A stretch of DNA of 5,376 nucleotides from Actinomycetes bacterium (GTDB lineage: Bacteria > Actinomycetota > Acidimicrobiia > Acidimicrobiales > UBA8190), in NCBI GenBank assembly GCA_021779775.1, contig JAJYAB010000150.1, positions 1 to 5,376 on the forward strand. Reading direction: 5' to 3'. Each line of letters opens with the position of its first letter. Positions within the stretch are counted from its first letter, which is position 1. Under the pieces are notes generated by a model. That model made no database searches and was not told the DNA's origin. It saw only the letters and a program-made list of their open reading frames with translations. Position numbers and translations under genes: made by a program. This document shows positions 4,753 to 5,376 of this stretch, one piece after another.

Positions 4753-5376
4753 CTACCCACCGCCCACCACGGCAGCCAAGGCCGCCAGTGCAGCCAGCGC
4801 ATCCGCGGGCGACACCAAGACGAGGTCGGCACGTCGGGCCAGCTCGGGTGGTGACTCTGCAGCGGCTACCGCCACCCTGACGGTCCGACAGCCTCGCTCG
4901 GCCAGCGCGTCGAGCGCGTCGAACGCCACGAGGTCGCCGCTGTCGTCACCGAAGAAGCACGCTGCCCGGGAATCGCCGACCAGCCGCTCGACGACCACAC
5001 CTTTGTCGGTGGGCACCGGAGGGCGAAGCTCGAGCGTCATCCGCCCAGGTTGGAGGTGCAGCCCGGTCTGCAACGCACAGTCACGACCGAACTCGGTTGC
5101 CCACCAGGCAAGGGCGGGTGCGCTCCGCCAGTGCAGGGCCACCGACGCCCCCTTGGCCTCCACCACCAGCCCGGGGGGCGCTTCGACCAGCGCTCGGTCC
5201 ACGACCTGGGCCACCGCGTCCAGCCAGGGTTCGACGTCCGGCGCCTGCACGATCCGCCCGTCTTCGGCCCACTGCAGACCGTAGAGCCCGACCAGCACGA
5301 CCGACGGCCCGGCACCCACCAGGCGGTCGGCCAGGAACGCCACCGGGCGCCCCGATATGACGGCCACCCGGCCGAA
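4753..5376 (-). CDS. otsB: Trehalose-6-phosphate phosphatase, C-terminal part (start beyond right edge)
   Basis: A HAD-superfamily phosphatase that hydrolyses trehalose 6-phosphate to trehalose in the cytosol, completing the OtsA/OtsB pathway. The 207 visible residues start within the family motif FGRVAVISGRPVAFLADRL, followed by LVGLYGLQW (typical GLYG/GNHG segment), VVEAKGASVALHWRSAP (matching the VExKxxSVALHYR region), GRMTLELRPPVPTDKG with the motif-III lysine, and FFGDDSGDLVAFDAL, the motif-IV GDDxxD acidic cluster encoded at about 4933-4950. The nucleophile motif DxDGT lies before the visible part and is outside the window, so some tens of residues are missing. The GTG at 5365-5367 is an internal valine, not the start. 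The tail is alanine-rich and ends VVGGG before a TAG stop. The gene faces otsA, so it is transcribed separately. Because a GpgP is absent here, it is worth asking whether this phosphatase also acts on glucosyl-3-phosphoglycerate; that is inference only. Confidence 0.92.
   Translation of the reverse strand, partial: FGRVAVISGRPVAFLADRLVGAGPSVVLVGLYGLQWAEDGRIVQAPDVEPWLDAVAQVVDRALVEAPPGLVVEAKGASVALHWRSAPALAWWATEFGRDCALQTGLHLQPGRMTLELRPPVPTDKGVVVERLVGDSRAACFFGDDSGDLVAFDALDALAERGCRTVRVAVAAAESPPELARRADLVLVSPADALAALAALAAVVGGG

Overview
This GC-rich window (mostly G or C at third codon positions, GTG starts, four-base gene overlaps) looks like chromosomal DNA of a high-GC actinobacterium. The pairing of a CIRCE-controlled groEL without an adjacent groES, a mycobacterial-type CysO sulfur carrier and an actinobacterial-type GpgS fits that phylum. 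A deep lineage such as Acidimicrobiia is my guess; the sequence alone does not prove it. I see no transposase, phage gene, CRISPR array, tRNA or rRNA.

Layout, left to right. Positions 1-550 (minus) hold the N-terminal third of groEL, running out of the window. Positions 551-784 are its control region: a Shine-Dalgarno site, an 18-bp tandem duplication in the leader, a near-perfect CIRCE operator with an overlapping promoter, and an array of five 17-bp tandem repeats reaching back towards the previous gene. Positions 785-2331 (minus) form a two-gene operon: a zinc-ribbon threonine synthase (thrC type), then a CysO-like ubiquitin-fold sulfur carrier ending in Gly-Gly, joined by an ATGA stop/start overlap. 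Positions 2332-2518 are a divergent control region with no gene, containing a 9-bp-arm hairpin and a cluster of palindromes. Positions 2519-4731 (plus) form a second two-gene operon: glucosyl-3-phosphoglycerate synthase (gpgS), then a GT20 trehalose-6-phosphate synthase-type enzyme (otsA). Positions 4753-5376 (minus) are the C-terminal part of a trehalose-6-phosphate phosphatase (otsB), convergent with otsA.

How the genes fit together. gpgS, otsA and otsB make a compact compatible-solute cluster. GpgS would glucosylate 3-phosphoglycerate, the first step to glucosylglycerate and, in mycobacteria, methylglucose lipopolysaccharide. OtsA and OtsB would make trehalose through trehalose 6-phosphate. 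Both glycosyltransferases draw on activated glucose. The most thought-provoking arrangement is the tight coupling of a sulfur-carrier protein to a threonine-synthase-fold PLP enzyme. It recalls CysO/CysM of Mycobacterium tuberculosis, but with a different PLP partner, and suggests a carrier-dependent sulfur transfer that can be tested. I found no clearly unprecedented system; the other unusual items are the intergenic repeats and palindromes.
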